DNA of 15,471 nucleotides from CAZFAT01 sp964517075. GTDB lineage: Bacteria; Acidobacteriota; Vicinamibacteria; Vicinamibacterales; SCN-69-37. The stretch covers positions 1 to 15,471 of the forward strand of contig CAZFAT010000323.1 of NCBI GenBank assembly GCA_964517075.1, read 5' to 3'. Below, piece after piece: positions 1-6,917 of this stretch. Position 1 is the stretch's first letter; each line of letters opens with the position of its first letter. The notes below the pieces were generated by a model that searched no databases, was not told the DNA's origin, and worked only from the letters and a program-made list of their open reading frames with translations. The position numbers and the translations under genes are program-made.

Positions 1-129
1 TTCGAGGGCGACAGCCACGTCGAGTGGTTCGCCGGCAACTTCCAGGACTACGAGGCGGACAAGAAGCGCCGCCTCGGCGCCGAGGCCGATCAGCCGCACC
101 GGATCAAATACAGGAAGCTGACGCGGTAG
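1..129 (+). CDS. ettA: Energy-dependent translational throttle protein EttA, C-terminal end (5' truncated)
   Basis: The window opens in frame in the last 42 codons of a gene ending at TAG 127-129. The residues FEGDSHVEWFAGNFQDYE, then KKRRLG, QPHRIKY and a final KLTR, match the conserved tail of EttA, an ABC-F ATPase. EttA binds the ribosomal E site and gates entry into elongation according to the ATP/ADP ratio. Only the tail after the second nucleotide-binding domain is visible, so the Walker motifs cannot be checked. Another ABC-F paralogue is possible, but the FEGDSHVEWFxGNFQDYE signature is characteristic of EttA. A 37-bp gap separates it from the M14 gene, which has its own strong ribosome-binding site. 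Confidence 0.85.
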   Translation, partial: FEGDSHVEWFAGNFQDYEADKKRRLGAEADQPHRIKYRKLTR

Positions 130-153
130 ACGAGGATACGAAGGCACAACGGC

Positions 154-158
154 AGGAG
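154..158 (+). promoter_or_regulatory. Ribosome-binding site of the M14 gene
   Basis: AGGAG lies 8 nt before the ATG at 167. It supports that start over any internal one. Confidence 0.7.
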
Positions 159-166
159 AATCCGTC

Positions 167-3121
167 ATGATCTGGACGAACCGTCTGCGAAGACTCGCGT
201 GGGCCCTGGCCCTGATGGTGGTCGCCGTTGCGGCCGGCCGGCCCGCGGCCCAGGCTCCGGCCACAGCACCCGCGCCGGCGCCGGCGACCGCGGCCGCGCG
301 CGGGGGCGTGACGTCGCCCGTCCAGCAGTGGCAGCACCAGATTGGCGACGACTACTTCCTGGTGAACTACCAGCAGATGGCGGCCTACTGGCGCACGCTC
401 GAGCGCCAATCCCCGCGCGTGCGCGTCGTCGAGATCGGTCGAACCTCCCAGGATCGCCCGCACCTGATGGCGGTCATCACCTCGCCGGCCAACCACAAGC
501 GCCTCGATCGCTATCGCGAGATCTCGGCGCGGCTCTCGCGGGCCGACGGGCTGACCGACGCCCAGGCGCGAGCGTTGGCGCGTGAGGGGAAGGCGGTCGT
601 CTGGATCGACGGCGGTCTCCACGCCACTGAGACGCTCGGCGCCCAGCAGCTCATCGAGCTGGTCTACCAGATGACGAGCGGGACGGACGAGGAGACGCTC
701 CGGATCCTCGACGACGTGATTCTGCTGGCGGTGGCGGCGAACCCGGACGGCATGGACCTGGTGTCCGACTGGTACATGGCGCGCGGCAACATGAGCATTC
801 CGGTCCTCTACAACCACTACGCCGGGCACGACGACAACCGCGACTTCTACATGTCGGCGCTCGCCGAGTCCACCAACATGAACCGCGTGATGTACCGCGA
901 GTGGTACCCGCAAGTCATGTACAACCACCACCAGAGTGGTCCGCAGGGCACGGTGATGTTCGCGCCGCCGTTCCGGGATCCGTTCAACTACAACTTCCAC
1001 CCCTACATTCCGGCCGCGATCGATCTCGTGGGCGCCGCCATGGCGACCCGGTTCATCGCGGAGGGCAAGCCCGGCGTGACGCAGCGGGCGGGCGCGAACT
1101 ACTCGACCTGGTGGAATGGCGGCCTGCGCACGACCGCGTACTTCCACAACCAGATCGGCATCCTCACCGAGACCATCGGCAACCCGACACCGATGAGCAT
1201 TCCCTTCGTGCGCAGCCGGCAGATCGGTGACTCAAACCTCTTCTGGCCGATTCCCCCGCAGCCGGTGTGGCGCATGCGCCAGTCGATCGAGTACTCGATG
1301 ACGGCCAATCGCGCCATTCTCGACTTCGCCTCGCGCTACCGCGAGACGGTGCTCTTCAACATCTACCAGATGGGTCGGGACGCCATCCGCTGGGGCAACG
1401 AGGATCACTGGACCTTCACGCCGCACGAGACCGCCGCCGTCGAGGCGTCGGCGCGGGGCGCGGGCGCGGCGGCCGGTCGCGGGGCCGGGGGCGGCGGCGG
1501 AGGACGGGGCGCCGTCGATCCTCTCTATGCCGCGATGCGGGCGCCCGCGCGTCGCGATCCCCGCGGCTTCATCCTGCCGGCCAGCCAGCCGGACTTCGGC
1601 ACCGCCACCCGCTTCGTCAATGCGCTGATCAAGACCGGCGTCGACGTGCACCGCGCGTCCGCCGCCTTTACCGTGGCGGGGAAGAGCTATCCCGCCGGCT
1701 CGTACGTGGTGAAAGCGGCGCAGGCCTTCCGCCCGCACGTGATGGACATGTTCGAGCCGCAGGATCATCCCGACGACATCCCGTACCCGGGCGCATCGCC
1801 GACGCCGCCGTACGACAACGCCGGCTACACGCTGGCGTTTCAGATGGGCGTGCAGTTCGATCGAATCCTTGACGCATTCGACGGACCCTTCGTCAAGCTC
1901 ACCGACGTCGCGCGCGTGCCGCCAGGCACGATTGCGGCGGCGCAGGGCCCGGCCGGCTACTACTTCAGCCACCAGGCCAACAACAGCTTCATCGTCATCA
2001 ATCGTCTGCTCAAGGCGAAGGAGGATGTGTACTGGTTGCGCACCGGCCCGTTCGGCGACGGAACGTTCTATGTCGCCGCCAGGCCGGCGACCCGCGCGGT
2101 GATCGAGAAAGCCGCGGTCGATCTCGGTGTCAGTTTTCAGGGAACGGCGACCGTGCCTGACGGCGTCGCCGCGGCCACGCCGGCCGCGGGTCAGGGCGTG
2201 GCGGCCGCCTCCAGGCTGCGGTTGCCCCGCATCGGGCTGTACGACCAGTACGGCGGCACCATGCCGTCGGGCTGGACGCGGCTGGTCCTCGAACAGTTCG
2301 AGTTCCCGTATGAGGTCGTCTTTCCTCCGATGCTCGATGCCGGCGGCCTGCGCGACAAATTCGACGTGCTGGTGTTCAATGGCGGCGGGTTGCCCGGTGT
2401 CGCCGCCGGCGGCAGGGGCGGGCGGGCCGGTGGTGCCCCGGCGCCCCAAGCCGCTCCGGCGAACGCGGCGCCCGCGGGAGGACGCGGCGATGGCGCCCGC
2501 GGTGGTCAGGCGGGCGGACGCGCGGCAGGCGCCGGGCAGGCCGGCAGGGGCGGCGCCGCCTCGGGACGCGCGAACTTCACGCCGCAGCCGATTCCCGAGG
2601 AATACCGGCGGCGCCAGGGCCAGGTCACCGCGACGACGATGGAACAGCTTCGCGCGTTCGTGGAGGCGGGTGGCGCGCTCGTGGGCATTGGCAGCGCCGC
2701 GATGAACGCCGCGCTGCAGTTCGGTCTGCCCGTCAGCAACCAGCTCGCCGGCATCGGCCGTCAGGACTACTACGTGCCGGCGTCGGTGCTCCGTGTCGCC
2801 GTCGATCCGACGCAGCCTCTGGCGCACGGCATGGCGTCAGAAGTGGACGTGCTCTTCAATAACAACCCGGTGTTCAAGCTCGGGGAGGGCGCCGCCGCGC
2901 GCGGCGTGCAGCGCGTCGCGTGGTTCGCCGACGGCGCGCCGCTCCGGAGCGGCTGGGCCTGGGGCGCGAAGCACCTCGATCAGGGGACACAGATTATTGA
3001 CGCGACGGTCGGTGCGGGCCGCCTCTATCTGTTCGCGCCGGAGATCCTGTTTCGATCGCAGCCTCACGGCACGTTCAAGTTCTTTTTCAACGCGCTGTTG
3101 CTGTCGGCGGCGGACCGTTGA
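167..3121 (+). CDS. Exported M14-family zinc carboxypeptidase-like protein with C-terminal amidotransferase-like domain
   Basis: The protein has 984 residues. Residues 1-29 form a signal peptide (RLRR, a hydrophobic AWALALMVVAVAA stretch, then an AQA cleavage-like site), so it acts outside the cytoplasm. The M14 zinc signature is H152-A-T-E155, in GGLHATET. NPDGMD (about 192-197), DDNRDF (222-227), NHHQSG (253-258, third zinc histidine) and LTETIG with candidate catalytic Glu335 complete the active site. The chain is much longer than a classical carboxypeptidase. A middle domain (about 470-650) precedes a Rossmann-like segment (about 685-740 and 810-970, VLVFNGGGLP and EAGGALVGIGS) that resembles class I glutamine amidotransferase folds. 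Gly/Arg/Ala-rich stretches at about 428-449 and 745-802 interrupt it, the second inside the C-terminal domain. The specific peptide substrate is unknown. It probably works with the M28 peptidase facing it at 3514-5139. Confidence 0.9.
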   Translation: MIWTNRLRRLAWALALMVVAVAAGRPAAQAPATAPAPAPATAAARGGVTSPVQQWQHQIGDDYFLVNYQQMAAYWRTLERQSPRVRVVEIGRTSQDRPHLMAVITSPANHKRLDRYREISARLSRADGLTDAQARALAREGKAVVWIDGGLHATETLGAQQLIELVYQMTSGTDEETLRILDDVILLAVAANPDGMDLVSDWYMARGNMSIPVLYNHYAGHDDNRDFYMSALAESTNMNRVMYREWYPQVMYNHHQSGPQGTVMFAPPFRDPFNYNFHPYIPAAIDLVGAAMATRFIAEGKPGVTQRAGANYSTWWNGGLRTTAYFHNQIGILTETIGNPTPMSIPFVRSRQIGDSNLFWPIPPQPVWRMRQSIEYSMTANRAILDFASRYRETVLFNIYQMGRDAIRWGNEDHWTFTPHETAAVEASARGAGAAAGRGAGGGGGGRGAVDPLYAAMRAPARRDPRGFILPASQPDFGTATRFVNALIKTGVDVHRASAAFTVAGKSYPAGSYVVKAAQAFRPHVMDMFEPQDHPDDIPYPGASPTPPYDNAGYTLAFQMGVQFDRILDAFDGPFVKLTDVARVPPGTIAAAQGPAGYYFSHQANNSFIVINRLLKAKEDVYWLRTGPFGDGTFYVAARPATRAVIEKAAVDLGVSFQGTATVPDGVAAATPAAGQGVAAASRLRLPRIGLYDQYGGTMPSGWTRLVLEQFEFPYEVVFPPMLDAGGLRDKFDVLVFNGGGLPGVAAGGRGGRAGGAPAPQAAPANAAPAGGRGDGARGGQAGGRAAGAGQAGRGGAASGRANFTPQPIPEEYRRRQGQVTATTMEQLRAFVEAGGALVGIGSAAMNAALQFGLPVSNQLAGIGRQDYYVPASVLRVAVDPTQPLAHGMASEVDVLFNNNPVFKLGEGAAARGVQRVAWFADGAPLRSGWAWGAKHLDQGTQIIDATVGAGRLYLFAPEILFRSQPHGTFKFFFNALLLSAADR

Positions 3122-3196
3122 ACAGGCAAGCACAGCATCTGGCTATTGGTTATTGGCTATTTGCTATCGCGATTGGGTTATTGGGTTATCGATCGG

Positions 3197-3251
3197 CTAT
3201 CGGCTATCGGGCTATCGGGCTATCGGGCTATCGAGTTATCGGGCGATCGGC
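3197..3251 (+). repeat. Left-arm octamer array (CTATCGGG), element 1
   Basis: The units are CTATCGG (7 nt), three exact CTATCGGG, CTATCGAG, TTATCGGG and CGATCGGC. The order CTATCGGG, CTATCGAG, TTATCGGG recurs in the reverse complement of the right arm, so the two arrays are mirror relatives with different unit counts. Confidence 0.85.
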
Positions 3252-3365
3252 AATTGGCTATTGGTTATCCATCATCGGCTATCGGCTATCGGCTGATCGG
3301 TTACGCGTGATCGGGTGATCGGTGATTCGAGGCAATGGGATGATTCTCCCGAGTTGCGGATGGAG

Positions 3366-3445
3366 CCCGATAGCCCGATAACTCGATAGCCCGATAGCCC
3401 GATAGCCCGATAGCCCGATAGCCCGATAGCCCGATAGCCCGATAA
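3366..3445 (-). repeat. Right-arm octamer array (CCCGATAG on +), element 1
   Basis: There are ten contiguous octamers. Seven are exact CCCGATAG (the first, plus six in a row from 3390 to 3437). CCCGATAA occurs at 3374 and 3438, and CTCGATAG at 3382. It is the reverse-complement partner of the left array, but has six consecutive perfect units where the left has three. This suggests copy-number change by slippage. Confidence 0.88.
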
Positions 3446-3513
3446 GAAATAGCCGATCGATAATCCGATAACCCAATCGCGATAGCCAATAACCAATAGC
3501 CGATAGGCAGATG

Positions 3514-5139
3514 CTATGGTTGCCTCGCCAGTCTGTCGTCCGCCATGGCGAGGTGATAGACGGTCGAGGCAACGATGACTGCGGCCTGCTTGACGTCGTG
3601 CTCCACCACGCGCTCGTAGGTGTCCAGGTTCGTGTGCCAGGTGTGCGTCTGGTACTCGATCGGATCCTGGCTGAAGTTGATGCCGGGGAGACCCGCGGCG
3701 TTGAACGATCCGCTGTCGGTGCCGCCGCCGCCGCGCGATGAGGTGGCCCTCGCGCCGAAGACGCCGAAGTCCTCGAACGGCTTGAAGATCTGCGCGAGGA
3801 ACGCCGCGGCCGCGGGCGGGCCGTAGACGGTGGCGCCGCGCACGCGGCCGGTCCCCGAGTCGAGATTCACGTAGCCGGTGAGCGTCTCGAAGGCCGGCGT
3901 GGGCGTTTCGACCGTGCCGAAGTGTTCGGCGACGTACGCGCGCGATCCGAGCAGTCCCTGCTCTTCGCCGCTCCACAGCGCGATCCGGATCGTCCGCCGG
4001 GGCGTGACGGCAATCGCCTTGAGGATGCGGACCGCTTCCATCATCACCGCGCAGCCCACCGCGTTGTCCGTGGCGCCCGTCGCCGCGTGCCACGAGTCGA
4101 GGTGCGCGCCCAGCATCACGACCTCGGCGGCCTTGTCCGTACCTGGAATCTCCGCCAGGGCATTGTGCGACGTCCGGCCCGGGGGATAGCTCTCGTTCAC
4201 GATGGTGAACTTCAGCGTCACGTCACGGCCCGCCGCCAGCAGCCGGTGGACGCGGCCGTAGTCCTCATTGCGCAGCACCGCCGTCGGCACCGTCTTCGTC
4301 ACGTCGTACCCGCTGTAGTTGAAGGCGCGAATCTGTCCGTGGCCGAGGCCGGCGTCCAGGAGCCGGACGGCCGCGCCAGCCTCGATGAGGAACGCGTTGA
4401 GGCGGTTGCTGACCTCGACCGACGTCAGCCGGACGGGGCTGGCCGGCGCCGCCGCGCCGCCTCGTCGGCCGCTCCCTCGTCCGGCGCCGCCGCGCCCGCC
4501 GCGACCTGCAGGCGCCGCGTCGGGCGGTGGGTCGAACTGCGCCCTCACCTGCGCATCGTCACGCCGCCGGGCCGGTGGCGTCTCCTGGAAGGCCACGCGC
4601 GTCGGCGGCCCCACCATCACGATCGCACCTTTGACCTTCGGCGCCATCTCGGCGAAGTAGGTCGAGAGTTCCTCGGCCGTCGGCCAGGGGCTGGCGCCGC
4701 GGCCGGCCGGCGCGGGCCCGGTGGGCAGCACCAGCGACACGGCGGGCGCGGTCACCACGCCGCGGGTTGATGGCGTCCACGCCAGGACTTCGAAGACCAG
4801 ATTGTCGCGGATGGGTGAGACGATGTGACCGGAAGCCTCGACGTTGAACCAGCCGTCGCGATTGAAGTTCCACGGCTCGAGCCGGCCGTTGACGAGACCC
4901 CAGGCGGTGAGCTGGTCGACCGCCCAGCGGGCCGCCTGTTCGTGATTCGGCGAGCCGGTGAGTCGCGGGCCGAAGCGATCGGTGAGCACCTGCAGCGTCT
5001 GGAGCAGTTGCGATCGGTCCATCCCCTCGCCGCGGATGCGGGCGTTGACGGCCGCGTCGATGACCGGCGCCTGGGTCGAGGCCCAGGCGCTGGCGGCGAG
5101 GCCAATTCCCATGGCGAGGCCGAGCAGTCTTCGGGCCAT
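3514..5139 (-). CDS. Exported M28-family zinc aminopeptidase
   Basis: The protein has 541 residues from the ATG at 5139. That start is preferred because a signal peptide (MARRLLGLAMGIGLAASAWA) begins there and an AGGGAG ribosome-binding site sits 9 nt upstream; an open frame continues upstream but reads into the divergent gene. The co-catalytic di-zinc set of M28 is present: H346 in GAHLDSW, D358 in GATDNA, E392-E393 in SGEEQG, D427 in VNLDSG, and H502 in WHTNLDTY. The insertion at about 240-340 would be the PA-like lid region. A Gly/Arg-rich stretch at about 204-235 (AGRGGRGGAGRG) precedes it. The enzyme should remove N-terminal residues from peptides outside the cytoplasm. Its last three codons and stop codon lie within the outer arm of inverted-repeat element 1. 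Confidence 0.93.
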   Translation of the reverse strand: MARRLLGLAMGIGLAASAWASTQAPVIDAAVNARIRGEGMDRSQLLQTLQVLTDRFGPRLTGSPNHEQAARWAVDQLTAWGLVNGRLEPWNFNRDGWFNVEASGHIVSPIRDNLVFEVLAWTPSTRGVVTAPAVSLVLPTGPAPAGRGASPWPTAEELSTYFAEMAPKVKGAIVMVGPPTRVAFQETPPARRRDDAQVRAQFDPPPDAAPAGRGGRGGAGRGSGRRGGAAAPASPVRLTSVEVSNRLNAFLIEAGAAVRLLDAGLGHGQIRAFNYSGYDVTKTVPTAVLRNEDYGRVHRLLAAGRDVTLKFTIVNESYPPGRTSHNALAEIPGTDKAAEVVMLGAHLDSWHAATGATDNAVGCAVMMEAVRILKAIAVTPRRTIRIALWSGEEQGLLGSRAYVAEHFGTVETPTPAFETLTGYVNLDSGTGRVRGATVYGPPAAAAFLAQIFKPFEDFGVFGARATSSRGGGGTDSGSFNAAGLPGINFSQDPIEYQTHTWHTNLDTYERVVEHDVKQAAVIVASTVYHLAMADDRLARQP

Positions 5140-5196
5140 CACGGGCAACTCCCTGCCACATGGCGTGTCCGCACGCATTCGCGTGATCATATCGAA
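5140..5196. promoter_or_regulatory. Divergent promoter region with short palindrome
   Basis: These 57 bp separate the M28 start from the 87-residue gene and must hold the leader or promoter of both. CACGC and GCGTG (5172-5176 and 5181-5185) form a 14-nt interrupted palindrome that could bind a dimeric regulator. The M28 ribosome-binding site lies on the minus strand just before 5139. I see no clear -35/-10 pair. Confidence 0.3.
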
Positions 5197-5460
5197 ATGA
5201 CTGCCCATTGGACGTATCCACCCGAGTTGCGCGCCGCGCTGGCCGATCTCGGTCTCGCGCCGCGCGCCGACACGCCCCCCCTGCTCGTGCGCGACGCGGT
5301 GGACGACCTGTACAAGTTCGAGCTGAAGCGCCTGCGCCTGCGTCACCTCCGCGGCGAGGTCGCGAAGGCCGACTTCGCCGATCGCGTCATTCAGCTCAGG
5401 AAGAAGTATTGGGTACTGACACTGTCGGCGACTGCGTGGGAAAGAATCTGTGGAGAATGA
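5197..5460 (+). CDS. Conserved-looking small protein of unknown function
   Basis: The product has 87 residues, from MTAHWTYPPELRAALADLG to WERICGE. I chose the ATG at 5197 because it is the first start downstream of the divergent M28 gene and the sequence becomes protein-like there; no good ribosome-binding site precedes it. The protein is charged and likely helical. The core (TPPLLVRDAVDDLYKFELKR, then LRLRHLRGE and VIQLRKKYWVL) is rich in Arg, Lys and Leu. It has no signal peptide, membrane segment or cysteine pair. The pattern resembles an unnamed small family I associate with acidobacterial genomes, but I cannot assign a function. Its TGA stop sits in ATGAAG, a hexamer mirrored at the facing ATP-grasp stop. 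Confidence 0.65.
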   Translation: MTAHWTYPPELRAALADLGLAPRADTPPLLVRDAVDDLYKFELKRLRLRHLRGEVAKADFADRVIQLRKKYWVLTLSATAWERICGE

Positions 5461-5859
5461 AGCCGGCACATCTGGCTATTGGTTATTGGCTATTGGCTAT
5501 CGCGAACGGGCTATCGCCTATTGAACGGGCTATCGCGAACGGGCTATCGCCTATTGAACGGGCTATCGCGAATGGGCTATCGGGCTATTGAACGGGCTAT
5601 TGGGTTATTGATCGCGCTATTGAGTTATTGATCGCGCGATTGGGTTATCTGGCATGCAGCATCTCATCTGGCAGTACCTATCGACCGCAATGGCCACCGC
5701 CCATGTCGCGAGTGGACGCAGGCGTCGGGCCCAATAACCCAATAACCCAATAGCCCGATCACCCAATAACCCAATAGCCCAATCACCGACCGATAACGCA
5801 TTAACCCAATCGCGATAGCCAATAGCCAATAACCAATAGCCAGATGCGGAGCCCTTCAT
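5457..5859. repeat. Inverted-repeat element 2 between convergent genes
   Basis: Same family and setting as element 1. The core runs from CATCTGG (5469) to CAGATG (ending 5846), 378 bp. The first 37 nt (5469-5505) and last 37 nt (5810-5846) are perfect reverse complements. Each outer flank has ATGAAG in inverted orientation (5457-5462 and 5854-5859), overlapping the TGA stop of the neighbouring gene on each side. The left half uses GGGCTATCG, GGGCTATTG and GAACGGGCTAT units. The right half uses seven CCCRATNR octamers (5730-5785). About 80 bp at 5650-5729 are non-repetitive except for an internal AGCATCT and CATCTGG (5658-5671), copies of the end motif. The interior does not align with that of element 1. 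Confidence 0.85.
5501..5566 (+). repeat. 33-nt tandem direct repeat inside element 2
   Basis: Positions 5501-5533 and 5534-5566 are identical, and a third partial copy starts at 5567 with one change. The unit is built from CGCGAACGGGCTAT and CGCCTATTGAACGGGCTAT. It shows recent tandem duplication within the left arm only. Confidence 0.9.
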
Positions 5860-6881
5860 CCCCTTAGCTCCGGTTCCCAGCGGAGCCCGATCGTGAGGAT
5901 GCGCTGCAGGAGTGTCGGGTAGGAGAGGCCCGCGCGCTTGGCGGACTCGGCGAAGTCCTCCACGCGGGCGATTTGCGGGTTCGGGTTGGCTTCGAGCACG
6001 TGCACCTGGCCCGTGGCGTCGAGGCGGAGGTCGATGCGCGCGTAGCCGCTGAGCTCGAGCACCTTGTACACGCGTCGCGAGATGTGCTGAATCCTGTCGG
6101 CCACGCCCGCCGGCAGATCACTCGCTTCGTCCGTGTCGATGCCCATCTTCGCCTGATACTTCGGGCTCCACTTCACGCGTTCGGTCGCGATGCGGTGCTG
6201 GTCGTCCGGCATCTTGGCGAACGTCATCTCCCACACCGGCAACACCTGCACGCGCTGGTTGCCGATCACGCCGCAATACAGCTCCCGACCCTCCACATAC
6301 TCCTCGACGATGGCGTCGGTGGTGATGGAGTCGTGGATGAACTGCACCCGCTCCCGCAGGCGCGTCTCGTCCTCGACGACCGACGCCTGGGAGATGCCGA
6401 TGGACGCTTCCTGCGTGAGCGACTTGACGATGAGCGGGAAGGTGAGCCGCTTCGTCAAGCGCGGCTTGCGGCCGCGCGCGACCATCACGAACTCCGGCAC
6501 CTGGATGCGGTGATACTGCAGCAGCTTCTTGGAGAGCGCCTTGTCACGCGCGAGCAGCATCCCCCGCGGGTTGCAGCCCGTGTAGGGCAGCCGCAGCAGC
6601 TCGAGGTAGCTGACGACGTTCTGATCGAACGTGCCGACCTCGTGGAAGGCCTCGAGCAGATTGAACGCGATATGCGGCTGGAACTCGTCCTTCGCCTGCC
6701 GGATTCCGGCCAGGTCGTCCTTCACGCCGAGGACGCGCACGTCGTGCTCGAGTTCGTCGCGCACCGTTCGGAGAACGTCGAACTCTGTCTTCCATGGGGC
6801 CTGCTCGGCCTCCTCGGTGGTGGCGGCCTCGGGCGGCACCTGATAGTCGTGCATCAGCACGAGCACGCGAAGCTTCTTCAT
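5856..6881 (-). CDS. ATP-grasp ligase related to D-alanine--D-alanine ligase
   Basis: The protein has 341 residues. The N-terminal half has the Ddl-like FNLLEAFHEVGTFDQN and LELLRLPYTGCNP, followed by ARDKALSKKLL. The ATP-grasp part shows PLIVKSLTQEASIGIS (glycine-rich loop), IVEEYVEGRELYCGVIGN, and the metal-binding end YARIDLRL with VLEANPNPQIA. In true Ddl enzymes the last motif reads close to LExNTxPG(M/L)T and contacts D-Ala. Here it is NPNPQIA, so the substrate is probably another amino or carboxylic acid, and the ddl symbol is withheld. There is no signal peptide, so it is cytoplasmic. It is the last gene of a minus-strand cluster, 36 bp after the phosphoesterase, and may be co-transcribed with it. 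Its stop faces element 2. Confidence 0.85.
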   Translation of the reverse strand: MKKLRVLVLMHDYQVPPEAATTEEAEQAPWKTEFDVLRTVRDELEHDVRVLGVKDDLAGIRQAKDEFQPHIAFNLLEAFHEVGTFDQNVVSYLELLRLPYTGCNPRGMLLARDKALSKKLLQYHRIQVPEFVMVARGRKPRLTKRLTFPLIVKSLTQEASIGISQASVVEDETRLRERVQFIHDSITTDAIVEEYVEGRELYCGVIGNQRVQVLPVWEMTFAKMPDDQHRIATERVKWSPKYQAKMGIDTDEASDLPAGVADRIQHISRRVYKVLELSGYARIDLRLDATGQVHVLEANPNPQIARVEDFAESAKRAGLSYPTLLQRILTIGLRWEPELRG

Positions 6882-6917
6882 GAACGCGGCATGATACCGC
6901 CCGGACGCGGCGCGCCG

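Larger units (their letters stand above)
3124..3525. repeat. Inverted-repeat element 1 between convergent genes
   Basis: This fills the gap between the M14 stop (3121) and the M28 stop (3514-3516). The core runs from CATCTG (3136-3141) to CAGATG (3508-3513), 378 bp. The plus strand of the left half is built from GGCTATTGG, GGTTATTGG and GGCTATCGG units. The right half carries their reverse complements in mirrored order. Reading inward, both arms show CATCTG, CTATTGGTTATTGGCTAT, CTATCGCGATTGGGTTAT, ATCGATCGGCTAT and then an octamer array. The symmetry continues outside the core: 3124-3141 matches the reverse complement of 3508-3525 at 16 of 18 positions. A spacer of about 100 bp (roughly 3262-3360) separates the arms. 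The transcript could fold into a very long hairpin from either side, so a bidirectional terminator is one reading; a dispersed non-coding repeat is another. Confidence 0.85.

Noticed and set aside
1232..2827. 531-codon minus-strand open frame inside the M14 gene
   Set aside because: Antisense to the M14 protein, with Arg/Gly/Ala-rich composition and no motif.
3366..3445. CRISPR array
   Set aside because: The 8-nt units are contiguous, with no spacers, no 25-40-nt repeats and no cas genes nearby. It is a simple tandem repeat within an inverted repeat.
3118..3572. Open frames encoding repeated AIGLSGYR-type peptides in the element 1 region
   Set aside because: The octamer repeats lack stops in several frames on both strands, so the peptides follow from the DNA repeat. 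They lack a fixed start, a ribosome-binding site or a non-repetitive domain.
5140..5469. N-terminal extension of the M28 peptidase up to 5469
   Set aside because: The extension runs antisense through the 87-residue gene and would bury the signal peptide. The ATG at 5139 has a good ribosome-binding site and puts the signal peptide first.
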